Below are positions 8,457 to 16,604 of a stretch of 27,925 bases of DNA, in pieces. The stretch is from CAYHGV01 sp964356135. Its GTDB lineage: Bacteria; Hydrothermota; Tepidihabitantia; CAYHGV01. Within the stretch, counting starts at the first letter, position 1. Each line of letters opens with the position of its first letter. The stretch spans positions 1 to 27,925 of the forward strand of contig CAYHGV010000033.1 of NCBI GenBank assembly GCA_964356135.1, given 5' to 3'. Below the pieces are notes generated by a model. That model did no database searches, was not told where the DNA came from, and worked only from the letters and a program-made list of their open reading frames with translations. The position numbers and the translations under genes were made by a program.

Positions 8457-8600
8457 ATCCGTGGTCATCTGTGGTTTATTGTATTTCCCCCGGTCTTCAG
8501 TGATGTAATTCATTATTCTTTGTATCCTTCGTAGTCTTTGTGGTGTAATCTTTTTTTATAATCTGTGTTCATCCGTGTATATCTGTGTCCATCTGTGGTT
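8457..8600. repeat. 10-base-period intergenic repeat between dnaE and the CPBP gene
   Basis: Four consecutive 10-mers at 8561-8600 vary on one theme: ATCTGTGTTC, ATCCGTGTAT, ATCTGTGTCC, ATCTGTGGTT. Two more lie at 8457-8476 (ATCCGTGGTC, ATCTGTGGTT), with looser copies such as GTAGTCTTTGTGG between. The whole 8310-8638 gap contains no supported gene; besides this repeat it holds the dyad at 8331-8376. Confidence 0.65.
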
Positions 8601-8638
8601 GAAAATCCTTCTTCCGGACCTTCCGTGGTTGATGTAGT

Positions 8639-11600
8639 TCACACCGAGCCATGCAGATGGACCGCCGTAACCCCGACCAGCTCGCGCAACTCGTGCAGCA
8701 GTTCGGCTTTGGGCGTGACCGTAATCTCTCGCAAGTGGATAACCTGCTTCTGATTATTACTTTTCTTCAGCCGGTCTTCGTGTAAATGAAAAAAAACTTT
8801 GCAGGAACCTGGATAGGACAGCAGCCGTTCTTTGAGGGTAAGCAAGACCGTTTCATCCAGACCAACCAGATTCAATACAACCACCATCGAATCGATCAGC
8901 CCTGCGGACTCGGTAAATGGGATGATACTAGTGGCACTCAGCTTGGGCTTCTCCCCTTCTTTATGCCGAATCCTGCCTTTAACAATTACCAGAGTCTCAA
9001 GTTTCGTATCCTTCTTCGTCCGGTTATACAATTCGGAAAAAACAAATACTTCGACCGCACCGTCAAAGTCTTCGAGAGTTAGAATACTGTACTCCTGGTC
9101 CTTACGGTCGCGCTTGACCTTCCGGGCAATGATCACCCCACCCAGGCTCACCTGGGCATCATCCGAAAAGCGCTCCAATTCACTGCTTTGGACCAATGAT
9201 AATCCGAGGTATTCGTCCTTGTATTTTTCTAACGGGTGCCCCGAGAAATAGAAACCGAACGCTTCTTTTTCATAGGGAAGAAGATCGATCAACTGACTTT
9301 TCTTAGGTTTTATTTCTTTTTGGGGTGCTTCAAAAAAAGAAGTCTGCTTTTCCAAAAATTCGAGCCGATCAGAATTTGCCTTCGCCAATTCTGATTCGAG
9401 CAGCTCCAGATAATGATGCCGGCGAGGATCGATCGAATCGAATGCTCCGGCTTTGATCAGCGATTCAACGCATTTTTTGTTAACCACCGTTTTGGTTCGC
9501 TTGAGAAAATCGAATAGATTGTCATACTCCATATTCCGTTCTTTGACAATCGCTTCCACCGCCCCGTGTCCGACATTCTTCACGCCCCCCAGACCGAACC
9601 GGATAGCGCCGTTTTCGATGGTAAACTGGTACTGGCTCCGGTTGACATCCGGCGGCAGGACGGTAATGCCTAACCGTCGTGCCTCATTGACAAATTTGTA
9701 GAGCTTGTCGGTATCCCCAATTTCACTCGTCAGGTTGGCACAGATGAACTCTTTGGCATAGTTAGCCTTGAGATAGGCGGTCTGGTAGGAGAGATGGGAA
9801 TAGCCGGCAGAATGGGATTTATTAAATCCATAGCCGGCAAATGGAGTAATCATATCGAATATTCGCTCCGCGACTTCGCCCCCGATCTTCTTTTTCTTGG
9901 CACCCTCGATAAACTGTTCGCGCATTTCCGCCATCAGTTCGGGAACCTTCTTTGCCATCGCCCGGCGCAACTGGTCCGCCTGGGACATGGAGAAACCGCC
10001 GATGATCACCGCAATCTGCATCACCTGTTCCTGATAGAGTATGATCCCGTAGGTTTCTTTGAGGACATCTTCCAACAGCGGATGGGGATAGGTAACCTTG
10101 GCGTGGCCGTGCCGGCGGTGAATAAATTCATTGATATTGACCGAGCCTAACGGACCCGGTCGATAGAGCGAAATCACGGCAATCAGTTCCTCGATAATAT
10201 TCGGCTTGAACTTCCTTAAAATATCCCGCATCCCAAAACTCTCCAGCTGAAAGACCCCCACCGTCTCACCGCTCTGCATCAACTTGTAAGCCGCCTCATT
10301 AGTTAACGGAATCTCGTCCCAATTTAAATTCTTGTTCTCGGCTTTTAAGATACTGATTGTTTCATTAATAACTGACAGGGTACGTAATCCCAAGATATCC
10401 ATCTTCAAAAGCCCTACCGCATCAATCGCATTCATATCATATTGCGTAGAAATGTCGCCTTCGGTGCTCTTGTAAAGTGAAACAAATTCGGTTAAGGGTT
10501 TGGGAGCAATCACCACCCCGGAGGCATGAATCGAAGCATGGCGGGCCAAACCTTCGAGCTTCTTGGCAATGGCGATCAATTCGCCGTATTCCGGTTTGGA
10601 CTCGATCAGCGCTTGTAAATCCGGTACCGCCGCGAGGGCGTCATCCAGGCTTGAGTTGAAGGGAATGAGTTTGGCAATACGGTCTACTTCACCATAGGGA
10701 ATCTCGAGCACCCTTCCCACATCTCGCACCACACCCTTCGCCTGCATCGTTCCAAAGGTAATAATCTGGGCAACATTACTTGAACCGTAACGCTCACGGA
10801 TGTAGGCAATCACCTCGCCTCTTCTCGTATCTTCAAAATCAATATCAACATCCGGCAGACTGACCCGGTCCGGGTTCAAGAATCGCTCAAAAATGAGTCC
10901 GTATTGCAACGGGTCGACATTGATTATACCCAACGCATAAAGCACGAGGCTGCCGACCGTCGAACCCCGCCCCGGCCCGACCCCAATTCCATTGCGCCGG
11001 GCGAAGTCGACAATATCCATGGCAATTAAAAAGTAGCCCGAGAAACCCATTTTCCGGATGACCGAGAGCTCGTAATCAAGCCGCTCCTCCAATGCCGGGG
11101 TCACCCGGTGGTAGCGGCGGCTCAGGCCGGTTTTCGCCAGCGACGCCAGGTAATCAAAGTCGGTAGCGAACTCCGGCGGCCGCGGATACTCCGGCAAATG
11201 AAAGCGCCGGCCCGAGAGGTCCAATAAAAGATTACACCGTTCCGCAACCTGGAGGCTGTTGGTTACCACTGCCGGAATCTCACGAAAGAGTTGCGCCATC
11301 TCAAGTGGTGATTTAAAGTAGATCTCCTCGGTTTCGAACTTTAACCGGGTACGCTCCGAGAGCTTCTTGCCGGTCTGGATACAGAGCAGCACATCATGGG
11401 GGCGGCTGTCTTCGCGTTTCAGATAGTGGCAGTCATTGGTTGCAATAACCGGAATCCCGAACTCCTTTCCGAGTTCGAGCATTGCCCTAATAACTTTGTT
11501 CGATTCCTTCAAGCCCAGGTCTTGAATTTCTAAAAAAAAGTTTTCCGTGCCGAAAATATCGCGATACTGGTTAATCGCTTCTTTCGCTTTCGTTAGATCG

Positions 11601-12070
11601 TCGTGCAAGATATAATAGGAAACCTCCCCTTTCCAGCAACCGGAGAGTGCAATCAGTCCTTTCGCGTGGTGCGCCAGAAACTCTTTATCGATCCGGGGAC
11701 GGTAATAGAATCCTTCCAGATAGGCAGCGGATGCAAGTTTTATGAGATTATGATAGCCCTCCTCGTTTTGACAGAGCATGGTAAGATGAAAGCTCGATTC
11801 AGCAATTTGAGAATGAATTTTTCGCTCCCGCCGGTCAGACGGCGCAACATAGGTTTCCATGCCGATGATCGGTTTAACGCCCGCCGCCTGCGCGGTTTTG
11901 TAAAACTCGATTGCGCCGAACATATTCCCATGATCGGTAATCGCGAGCGCCGGCATCCGATAGCTCGCTGCGGTCTTCACCACCTCGGAAATCCGCAGTG
12001 CACCATCCAAGAGGCTATACTCGGTATGGTTGTGAAGATGAACAAACTGGGCTGGACCTTTATCGGTCAT
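8639..12070 (-). CDS. dnaE: DNA polymerase III alpha subunit
   Basis: This is the replicative DNA polymerase, about 1143 residues, the normal DnaE length. The N-terminal PHP domain keeps FVHLHNHTEYSLLDG, AITDHGNMFG and ATNDCHYLKREDSRPHD, an apparently complete metal-site set, so proofreading by the PHP domain is possible. The palm carries GVGPGRGSTVGSLV and the catalytic aspartates in PDVDIDFEDTRR (about residues 406-412). The fingers and tail show SLYRPGPLGS, GYGFNKSHSAGYS and PYEKEAFGFYFSGHPL. An OB-fold near the C-terminus begins VSLGGVIIARKVKRD. I choose the ATG at 12070 over a TTG six codons upstream, because it puts the PHP start at the usual distance. It has no Shine-Dalgarno sequence, and a promoter ends just six bases before it, suggesting a leaderless message. 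Confidence 0.97.
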   Translation of the reverse strand: MTDKGPAQFVHLHNHTEYSLLDGALRISEVVKTAASYRMPALAITDHGNMFGAIEFYKTAQAAGVKPIIGMETYVAPSDRRERKIHSQIAESSFHLTMLCQNEEGYHNLIKLASAAYLEGFYYRPRIDKEFLAHHAKGLIALSGCWKGEVSYYILHDDLTKAKEAINQYRDIFGTENFFLEIQDLGLKESNKVIRAMLELGKEFGIPVIATNDCHYLKREDSRPHDVLLCIQTGKKLSERTRLKFETEEIYFKSPLEMAQLFREIPAVVTNSLQVAERCNLLLDLSGRRFHLPEYPRPPEFATDFDYLASLAKTGLSRRYHRVTPALEERLDYELSVIRKMGFSGYFLIAMDIVDFARRNGIGVGPGRGSTVGSLVLYALGIINVDPLQYGLIFERFLNPDRVSLPDVDIDFEDTRRGEVIAYIRERYGSSNVAQIITFGTMQAKGVVRDVGRVLEIPYGEVDRIAKLIPFNSSLDDALAAVPDLQALIESKPEYGELIAIAKKLEGLARHASIHASGVVIAPKPLTEFVSLYKSTEGDISTQYDMNAIDAVGLLKMDILGLRTLSVINETISILKAENKNLNWDEIPLTNEAAYKLMQSGETVGVFQLESFGMRDILRKFKPNIIEELIAVISLYRPGPLGSVNINEFIHRRHGHAKVTYPHPLLEDVLKETYGIILYQEQVMQIAVIIGGFSMSQADQLRRAMAKKVPELMAEMREQFIEGAKKKKIGGEVAERIFDMITPFAGYGFNKSHSAGYSHLSYQTAYLKANYAKEFICANLTSEIGDTDKLYKFVNEARRLGITVLPPDVNRSQYQFTIENGAIRFGLGGVKNVGHGAVEAIVKERNMEYDNLFDFLKRTKTVVNKKCVESLIKAGAFDSIDPRRHHYLELLESELAKANSDRLEFLEKQTSFFEAPQKEIKPKKSQLIDLLPYEKEAFGFYFSGHPLEKYKDEYLGLSLVQSSELERFSDDAQVSLGGVIIARKVKRDRKDQEYSILTLEDFDGAVEVFVFSELYNRTKKDTKLETLVIVKGRIRHKEGEKPKLSATSIIPFTESAGLIDSMVVVLNLVGLDETVLLTLKERLLSYPGSCKVFFHLHEDRLKKSNNQKQVIHLREITVTPKAELLHELRELVGVTAVHLHGSV

Positions 12071-12076
12071 GGAGGG

Positions 12077-12104
12077 AAGGTAAACCAAATCTGGTCGCTG
12101 TCAA
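12077..12104 (-). promoter_or_regulatory. candidate leaderless promoter of dnaE
   Basis: On the minus strand TTGACA (12099-12104), 16 bases, TACCTT (12077-12082), six bases, then the ATG at 12070. The -35 is exact and the -10 matches TATAAT at three of six positions. Geometry is the same as upstream of the flavodoxin gene, which places the transcription start at the ATG. Confidence 0.5.
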
Positions 12105-12371
12105 GGCAGGAGAAAACTCTTAATAATTTATTTACAACCCGTGCCCCGGAATTGAATGATAAAATAAAAAAGACGCCGGTCCCTTTTTCTTCACCTCTGA
12201 TATATTTCGACAAAATCGGGATAAACAAACGCAAAGGGGACATTGGGGTACTTAAGAGGAGATTAATTGACCGATCCCCCCTATTTTTGAAAATGAACCA
12301 GCCTGTCCTCTTTACTTTCTGCAAGAATGGAATGTATCCCTAATTTTAAAGTTACTTTACTTATTTATTTA
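12105..12371. other. gene-free stretch with GGGAC-type repeat motifs
   Basis: No supported gene lies here. Three related G-rich motifs are present: GACGCCGGTCCCTTTTTCTT near 12172, AAAGGGGACATTGGGGTAC near 12233 and CCAGCCTGTCCTCTTTACTT near 12298. They look like degenerate copies of a short dispersed element or the remains of a transposon end. No transposase fragment could be read. Confidence 0.3.
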
Positions 12372-12399
12372 TTGACTTTTGCGTTCTTTGAGTCATAAT
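12372..12399 (+). promoter_or_regulatory. promoter for ndk
   Basis: TTGACT (12372-12377), 16 bases, CATAAT (12394-12399): five of six matches at each hexamer. The leader to the ndk ATG is about 130 bases and includes TGGTTAAA-type repeats (near 12452-12466). A Shine-Dalgarno TGGAGGA precedes the ATG. Confidence 0.6.
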
Positions 12400-12536
12400 G
12401 AAAAAGAGTTTCGGTTGAAATGCTAAATTGGTAACCGGAACAATGTTTTTCAATGGTTAAATGGTAAGTTATGGCAAAGTTTTTTAATTTAACCTTTAAC
12501 CTTTTGACTAATTCTTATCTCTAACCTGGAGGAATA

Positions 12537-12935
12537 ATGGAAAAAACATTACTGATTATCAAACCAGACGGTGTAAAAAGAAAGCTGATCGGAGAAATCA
12601 TTAAAAGGATCGAAGCGGATGGGTTCGAAATTCTCAATCTACGCTGGATGAGCATGAATCGAAATGAAGCCGGTGAGTTCTATGCCGTTCATCAAGGCAA
12701 GCCGTTTTATAATGACCTGGTCGATTACCTGACCTCCGGCCCGGTTGTCGCACTCCTGCTCGAACGGCAGAACGGACTTCGGCGACTGCGGGAGATTGTC
12801 GGTGCAACCGACCCGAAAAAGGCTGCGCCCGGCACGATCCGAGCCGATTTTGGCTCCTCTATCCAAAATAATACCGTTCACGCATCCGACCCATCGGAGG
12901 ATCCGGGACGGGAGATGAGACTTATTTTTGGCTAA
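12537..12935 (+). CDS. ndk: nucleoside diphosphate kinase
   Basis: Ndk transfers the gamma-phosphate from ATP to nucleoside diphosphates through a phosphohistidine and supplies NTPs and dNTPs in the cytosol. The 132-residue product starts MEKTLLIIKPDGVKR. It has H51 in FYAVHQGKPFYNDLVDY, the GPVVALLLE strand, GATDPKKAAPGTIRADFG, and the catalytic H115 in NNTVHASDP. It ends SEDPGREMRLIFG, slightly short but complete for the family. CTGGAGGA precedes the ATG. By my count of 60-base lines, G+C rises from about 33-47% over 12541-12720 to 62-67% over 12721-12840, so the two halves differ in composition. A damaged second copy of the 3' end follows directly. Confidence 0.97.
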   Translation: MEKTLLIIKPDGVKRKLIGEIIKRIEADGFEILNLRWMSMNRNEAGEFYAVHQGKPFYNDLVDYLTSGPVVALLLERQNGLRRLREIVGATDPKKAAPGTIRADFGSSIQNNTVHASDPSEDPGREMRLIFG

Positions 12936-12945
12936 GTCAAATCGA

Positions 12946-13071
12946 GGCCGAAATCGGGCCGATTTCGTAAGCGACCCCCGGTCGCCACAACACCGTCCAT
13001 GCCTAAGACGCCCCTTGGGCGTCAACCCGGCCGAAGACCCGGATCGGGAAATAAAACTTATCTTTGGCTAA
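12946..13071 (+). pseudogene. decayed duplicate of the ndk 3' end, interrupted by two hairpins
   Basis: Just after ndk, fragments of its C-terminus recur in order but in broken frames: an R-A-D-F stretch (near 12955-12966), N-T-V-H-A including the catalytic-His codon (near 12988-13003), and PAEDPDREIKLIFG with stop (13027-13071). This mirrors SEDPGREMRLIFG at the true end. Two compact hairpins sit at the breaks: GCGACC-CCC-GGTCGC (12971-12985) and GACGCCC-CTT-GGGCGTC (13007-13023). Each is directly preceded by TAA. Spacing differs from intact ndk by about +4 and +17 bases, so no functional product is possible. It may be a tandem duplication or the residue of recombination with a foreign ndk. 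Confidence 0.7.
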
Positions 13072-13134
13072 ATGGAAATCGGTCAAATTTGTGACGGCAG
13101 GGCGGACGCCACGCCCATCCTCCGAAGAAACGAA

Positions 13135-14970
13135 CTACTTTTCCCGTAACGGCCGGCGCGCCAGCTTCCGTTCAAGCGCCGAGCGGAGCCGTTTGCGCAG
13201 CCGGATGCTTTTGGGCGTCACCTCGACCAGTTCGTCGTCATCGATGAATTCCAGCGCGAACTCGAGAGTCATTTCCCGCGGCGGGGTGAGCTGGATCGCG
13301 ATATCGGCGGTCGACGACCGCATGTTGGTCAGTTTTTTTTCGCGGCTGGCATTGACAACCTGGTCGGTGCCTTTGTTGTTCACGCCGACGATTTCGCCTT
13401 CGTAGAGCGGTTCGCCCGGCCGCAGAAACAACTCCCCCCGCTCCTGCAACATGGACAGGGCGTACGACACCGCCCTGCCCCCACCCTGGGATATGAGCAC
13501 CCCGCACGCGCGCTTGGGCAGTTCGCCCTTGAACTTCTGATATTCATAAAAGTTCTGGCAGATGATGCCGGTGCCCCGGGTGAGGGTCAAAAATTCGCTC
13601 CGGAATCCGAACAGCGCCCGCGAGGTGATGATGAACTCGAGCCGGACGGTACCCACGACACTCCGCTCCACGTTTTTCACTTCCGCGCGCCGGGCGCTCA
13701 GCGCCTGCATGACCGCGCCCTGGTGGACCGGGTCGATCTCCAGCACCAGCTCCTCGCACGGTTCGCAGAGCTCGCCGCCGACCTCTTTGAGGATGACGTG
13801 CGGCCGCGAGACCTCAAGTTCGTACCCTTCGCGGCGCATCGTTTCGATGAGGATCGCGAGGTGGAGCTCGCCCCGGCCCAGGACATTGAAGCCCTCCTCC
13901 CCTTCCACTTCTTCGATTTTTATCCCGACGTTCGTCATCACCTCGTGCTCGAGCCGTTCCCGGATGTGGCGCGACGTCAGAAACCGGCCGCCGTCTTTCC
14001 CGGCGAGCGGGCTCGTGTTGTGGGAAAAATTCATCGAGATCGTCGGCTCATCGATGGCGATCGTCGGCAAAAGCACCGGGTGGTCGGGCGCGGCGAGGGT
14101 GTCGTCGACCTCGATGCCTTCGACGCCGGCGATCGATATGATGTCCCCGGCTTCCGCGGTCTCGGCCTCGACCCGTTTCAACCCGTGGTATTTCAATATC
14201 CTGGTCACCTTGCCGGGCGTGATTGCGCCGTCGTGCTTGACCGCGACCAGGGGCTCGGCGAGCCGGATCCGGCCGTGAAACACCCGGCCGATACCGATGA
14301 TCCCGACGTAGGAATCGTAGTCGAGCATCGTGACCAGCATCCGAAACGGGCTGTCCGGGTCGGCGACGGGCGGCAGAACCCGGTGCAGAATCGTATCGAG
14401 CAGCGGCTTCATGTCTTTCCGCTCGTCGTCCAGGTCGGCGACCACCCAGCCTTCCTTGCCCGAGGAATAGAGGATCGGAAAATCAAGCTGTTCGTCGGTT
14501 GCATTCAGTTCGCAGAACAGGTCGAAGGCCTTGTCCGAAACCTCCCGGGGCCGGGCGTTGGCGCGGTCGACCTTGTTGACGACGAGGATCGGTTTGAGGT
14601 GGAGCTGGAGCGATTTTTTCAAAACGAATTTGGTCTGGGGCATGGGCCCTTCGAAGGCGTCGACGAGGAGCAGAACCCCGTCGACCATCTTCAGGATCCG
14701 TTCGACCTCGCTGCCGAAATCGGCGTGGCCGGGCGTATCGACGATATTGACCCGGGTGTCTTTGTAGCGGAACGACGCATTCTTGGAAAATATCGTTATG
14801 CCCCGCTCCCGTTCCAGAGGATTCGAATCCATGATCGTCGATTCGCCGTCCTTGAATTCATGGGCACCGGTCTGCTTGAGCAGGGCGTCGATCAGGGTGG
14901 TCTTGCCGTGATCGACATGGGCGATGATCGCGATATTACGGATGCCTTTGCGCCGTTTTTGAGCGGTCAT
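13135..14970 (-). CDS. typA: translational GTPase TypA/BipA
   Basis: TypA (BipA) is a ribosome-binding GTPase related to EF-G that helps 50S assembly and stress or cold adaptation. The 611-residue product is full length. G1 is AHVDHGKT (17-24), switch I includes ERERGITIFSKNA, G3 is DTPGHADFGSEVER, and G4 is NKVDRANARP. The family-specific C-terminal part includes GRGELHLAILIETMRREGYE, TRGTGIICQNFYEYQ and the terminal block ANMRSS-like TNMRSSTADIAIQLTPPREM. The gene is G+C-rich by direct count (57-70% in the 60-base lines sampled, against about 50% in dnaE), with strong C/G third positions. No Shine-Dalgarno sequence is evident before the ATG. A structured 174-base element lies 45 bases upstream, between it and the helicase gene on the same strand. 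Confidence 0.96.
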   Translation of the reverse strand: MTAQKRRKGIRNIAIIAHVDHGKTTLIDALLKQTGAHEFKDGESTIMDSNPLERERGITIFSKNASFRYKDTRVNIVDTPGHADFGSEVERILKMVDGVLLLVDAFEGPMPQTKFVLKKSLQLHLKPILVVNKVDRANARPREVSDKAFDLFCELNATDEQLDFPILYSSGKEGWVVADLDDERKDMKPLLDTILHRVLPPVADPDSPFRMLVTMLDYDSYVGIIGIGRVFHGRIRLAEPLVAVKHDGAITPGKVTRILKYHGLKRVEAETAEAGDIISIAGVEGIEVDDTLAAPDHPVLLPTIAIDEPTISMNFSHNTSPLAGKDGGRFLTSRHIRERLEHEVMTNVGIKIEEVEGEEGFNVLGRGELHLAILIETMRREGYELEVSRPHVILKEVGGELCEPCEELVLEIDPVHQGAVMQALSARRAEVKNVERSVVGTVRLEFIITSRALFGFRSEFLTLTRGTGIICQNFYEYQKFKGELPKRACGVLISQGGGRAVSYALSMLQERGELFLRPGEPLYEGEIVGVNNKGTDQVVNASREKKLTNMRSSTADIAIQLTPPREMTLEFALEFIDDDELVEVTPKSIRLRKRLRSALERKLARRPLREK

Positions 14971-15014
14971 GGGTGTAATCGGTGTGCCGGTTTCCGGAAC
15001 GAATCCGGATTATG

Positions 15015-15188
15015 AGGAGTGTGTCGGAGTACTGGATGAAGAAAATTCGAATTTGAATTTTCTCCCATTTTGTTCTTCAAAAGAACGACAGCAACACCTA
15101 CCCTCCCCACTGAACACTTTAAAAAGGTATTATTTCTGATTTTATCTCCCACCGTTCCTTCTCCATTGAGGTTCTCCGACACACTCCT
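15015..15188. repeat. 174-base element with perfect 15-base terminal inverted repeats (MITE-like or structured leader)
   Basis: AGGAGTGTGTCGGAG (15015-15029) and CTCCGACACACTCCT (15174-15188) are perfect reverse complements. Inside are two more hairpins: GAAAATTC/GAATTTTC with a 6-base loop (about 15050-15071) and GTTCTT-CAA-AAGAAC (about 15071-15085). The right arm overlaps the helicase stop codon. No coding frame or clear target-site duplication was seen. It is either a small non-autonomous mobile element or a structured typA leader. Confidence 0.6.
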
Positions 15189-16401
15189 AACGCCTTTTCC
15201 GGAGCGGGCGGTGGAATTTCCGCCGGACGGGCCGGGGCATCGGCTTGTAAAACTCCTGGGGCGGAACCTGGGGATGCTTCGATATTGGCAAAGACATCCT
15301 GCTGATTTTTTCGACCTCCCGGATATCGCGGCTCTGGTCCGGGGTCGCAAAAGAAATAGCATGCCCTCTACGCCCGGCGCGGCCAGTGCGGCCAATGCGG
15401 TGAATATAATTCTGCGCGTCGTCTGGAATATCATAATTAATGACCAGCTCGATCCCGGTAACATCAATTCCCCGGGCAGCAATATCGGTGGCAACGAGGA
15501 CTTTATATTTACCGGACTTGAAGCCTTCAAGCGCTTCGCGGCGCTGGTTCAGGGTTCGATTGGAATGTATTTCCGCTACGCTATGTCCCATGCCTTTGAT
15601 TGCCGCTTTGATCCTCGATGCACTGTGCTTAGTGCGGGCAAACAAAAGAATCGAACCGCGATACTGCACAAGCAGAGCCTTGAGAAGCCCCATTTTATTA
15701 TCTTTCTTAACGATGAACAGTTCCTGGGTGATGTTATCGGCCGCAGTTCCGGACAGGGCGACCTCGACGCAGACCGGAAGCTTCATGTACCGGGCGGCGA
15801 TATCCATGATCTCTCGGGGAATGCTCGCCGAAAAAAGCATCGTCTGCCGTTCCCGGGGCAGATGGCGCAGAATCTCGGCGATCTGCGGTGCGAACCCCAT
15901 GTCGAGCATCCGGTCAGCCTCGTCGAGGACCAGCACGTTCACGTCATTGACCGATGCCGTCCGCCGGTTTAAATGGTCGATCAGCCGGCCGGGCGTGGCG
16001 ATGATGACGCGGGGGCTTTTGCGCAATGCCTGAATCTGATTCCCGATCGAAGCACCGCCGATAAGACAGGCGGTCCGTATCCCGAACGGATGGACGATTC
16101 CCTGAATTGCCTCGTCAATTTGAATAGCCAATTCCCGGGTCGGCGCAAGCACTAACCCAATGCCTTTTTTCTGCACCAGACGCTGCACCATCGGAACAGC
16201 ATACGCATGGGTCTTGCCGGTTCCGGTCTGGGCAATACCGATGATATCCTTGCCTTCGATCGCAAGCGGAATTGCCTTGAGCTGAATCGGGGTCGGCACC
16301 TTGAATTTTATCCGTTCGAGAATATCGAGAATTTTCGACGCAATCCCCAGCCCGTAAAAATCCTGGCCGGATTGATTGCGCACGCCCGTAACCATCGACA
16401 T
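15187..16401 (-). CDS. DEAD-box RNA helicase (RhlE-like)
   Basis: This ATP-dependent RNA helicase of about 404 residues has all core motifs. The Q-motif region is VPTPIQ, I is AQTGTGKT, Ia is APTRELAIQI, Ib is TPGRL, II is VLDEADRM, IV begins LLFARTK, V is ATDIAARGIDV and VI is YIHRIGRTGRAGR. Motif III reads SAS instead of the usual SAT. A basic tail (PRPVRRKFHRPLRKRR) probably aids RNA binding. The short N-terminus, with the aromatic Phe-Tyr before the Q-motif, and the compact core fit the RhlE group of ribosome-assembly and cold-adaptation helicases. I place the start at ATG 16401, whose A is the last base of the TGA of a small upstream frame (TGATG), with GGTGG upstream. An in-frame ATG at 16455 is an alternative. 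Confidence 0.93.
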   Translation of the reverse strand: MSMVTGVRNQSGQDFYGLGIASKILDILERIKFKVPTPIQLKAIPLAIEGKDIIGIAQTGTGKTHAYAVPMVQRLVQKKGIGLVLAPTRELAIQIDEAIQGIVHPFGIRTACLIGGASIGNQIQALRKSPRVIIATPGRLIDHLNRRTASVNDVNVLVLDEADRMLDMGFAPQIAEILRHLPRERQTMLFSASIPREIMDIAARYMKLPVCVEVALSGTAADNITQELFIVKKDNKMGLLKALLVQYRGSILLFARTKHSASRIKAAIKGMGHSVAEIHSNRTLNQRREALEGFKSGKYKVLVATDIAARGIDVTGIELVINYDIPDDAQNYIHRIGRTGRAGRRGHAISFATPDQSRDIREVEKISRMSLPISKHPQVPPQEFYKPMPRPVRRKFHRPLRKRR

Positions 16402-16604
16402 CACACCACCGCCCGGAACCCGCAAGCACCGGCGCAGAGATCCCGTAGAAGACATCCGCTCACCGGCAGGCGTGAGTACCTACGTTCAGTGCCGCGCCGC
16501 ATTAAACTGCGCGGGGAACGACCGGCAGGATTCAGCCCGAACGTCGCTTTGGACTCAATCGGAAATACGACGGCGCGCACTAACAGCAAAAGCGTTTGCT
16601 TCAT
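16401..16604 (-). CDS. possible 67-codon leader frame coupled to the helicase gene
   Basis: A small frame starts at ATG 16604 behind a good AAGGGGG sequence (4 bases spacing) and ends in TGA overlapping the helicase ATG (TGATG), a coupling arrangement. The predicted peptide starts MKQTLLLLVRAVVF, then becomes Arg-rich, and resembles nothing I recognise. The same DNA is G+C-rich and can fold locally, for example CCGCGC/GCGCGG and CTCAC/GTGAG. It may therefore be an untranslated structured leader instead. Long structured leaders are common for cold-regulated helicases. Confidence 0.25.
   Translation of the reverse strand: MKQTLLLLVRAVVFPIESKATFGLNPAGRSPRSLMRRGTERRYSRLPVSGCLLRDLCAGACGFRAVV

Noticed and set aside
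12071..12088. TTG start of dnaE six codons upstream
   Set aside because: It would put the start inside the -10 region of the promoter and gives no better ribosome-binding site; the ATG at 12070 fits DnaE N-termini.
11603..12343. 246-codon plus-strand frame overlapping the 5' end of dnaE
   Set aside because: Lies opposite the conserved PHP-domain codons of dnaE; no domain or ribosome-binding site.
13723..15015. 430-codon open frame on the plus strand opposite typA
   Set aside because: Antisense shadow caused by G+C-rich third positions in typA; rich in Asp/Val/Arg without any domain, while typA matches its family along its full length.
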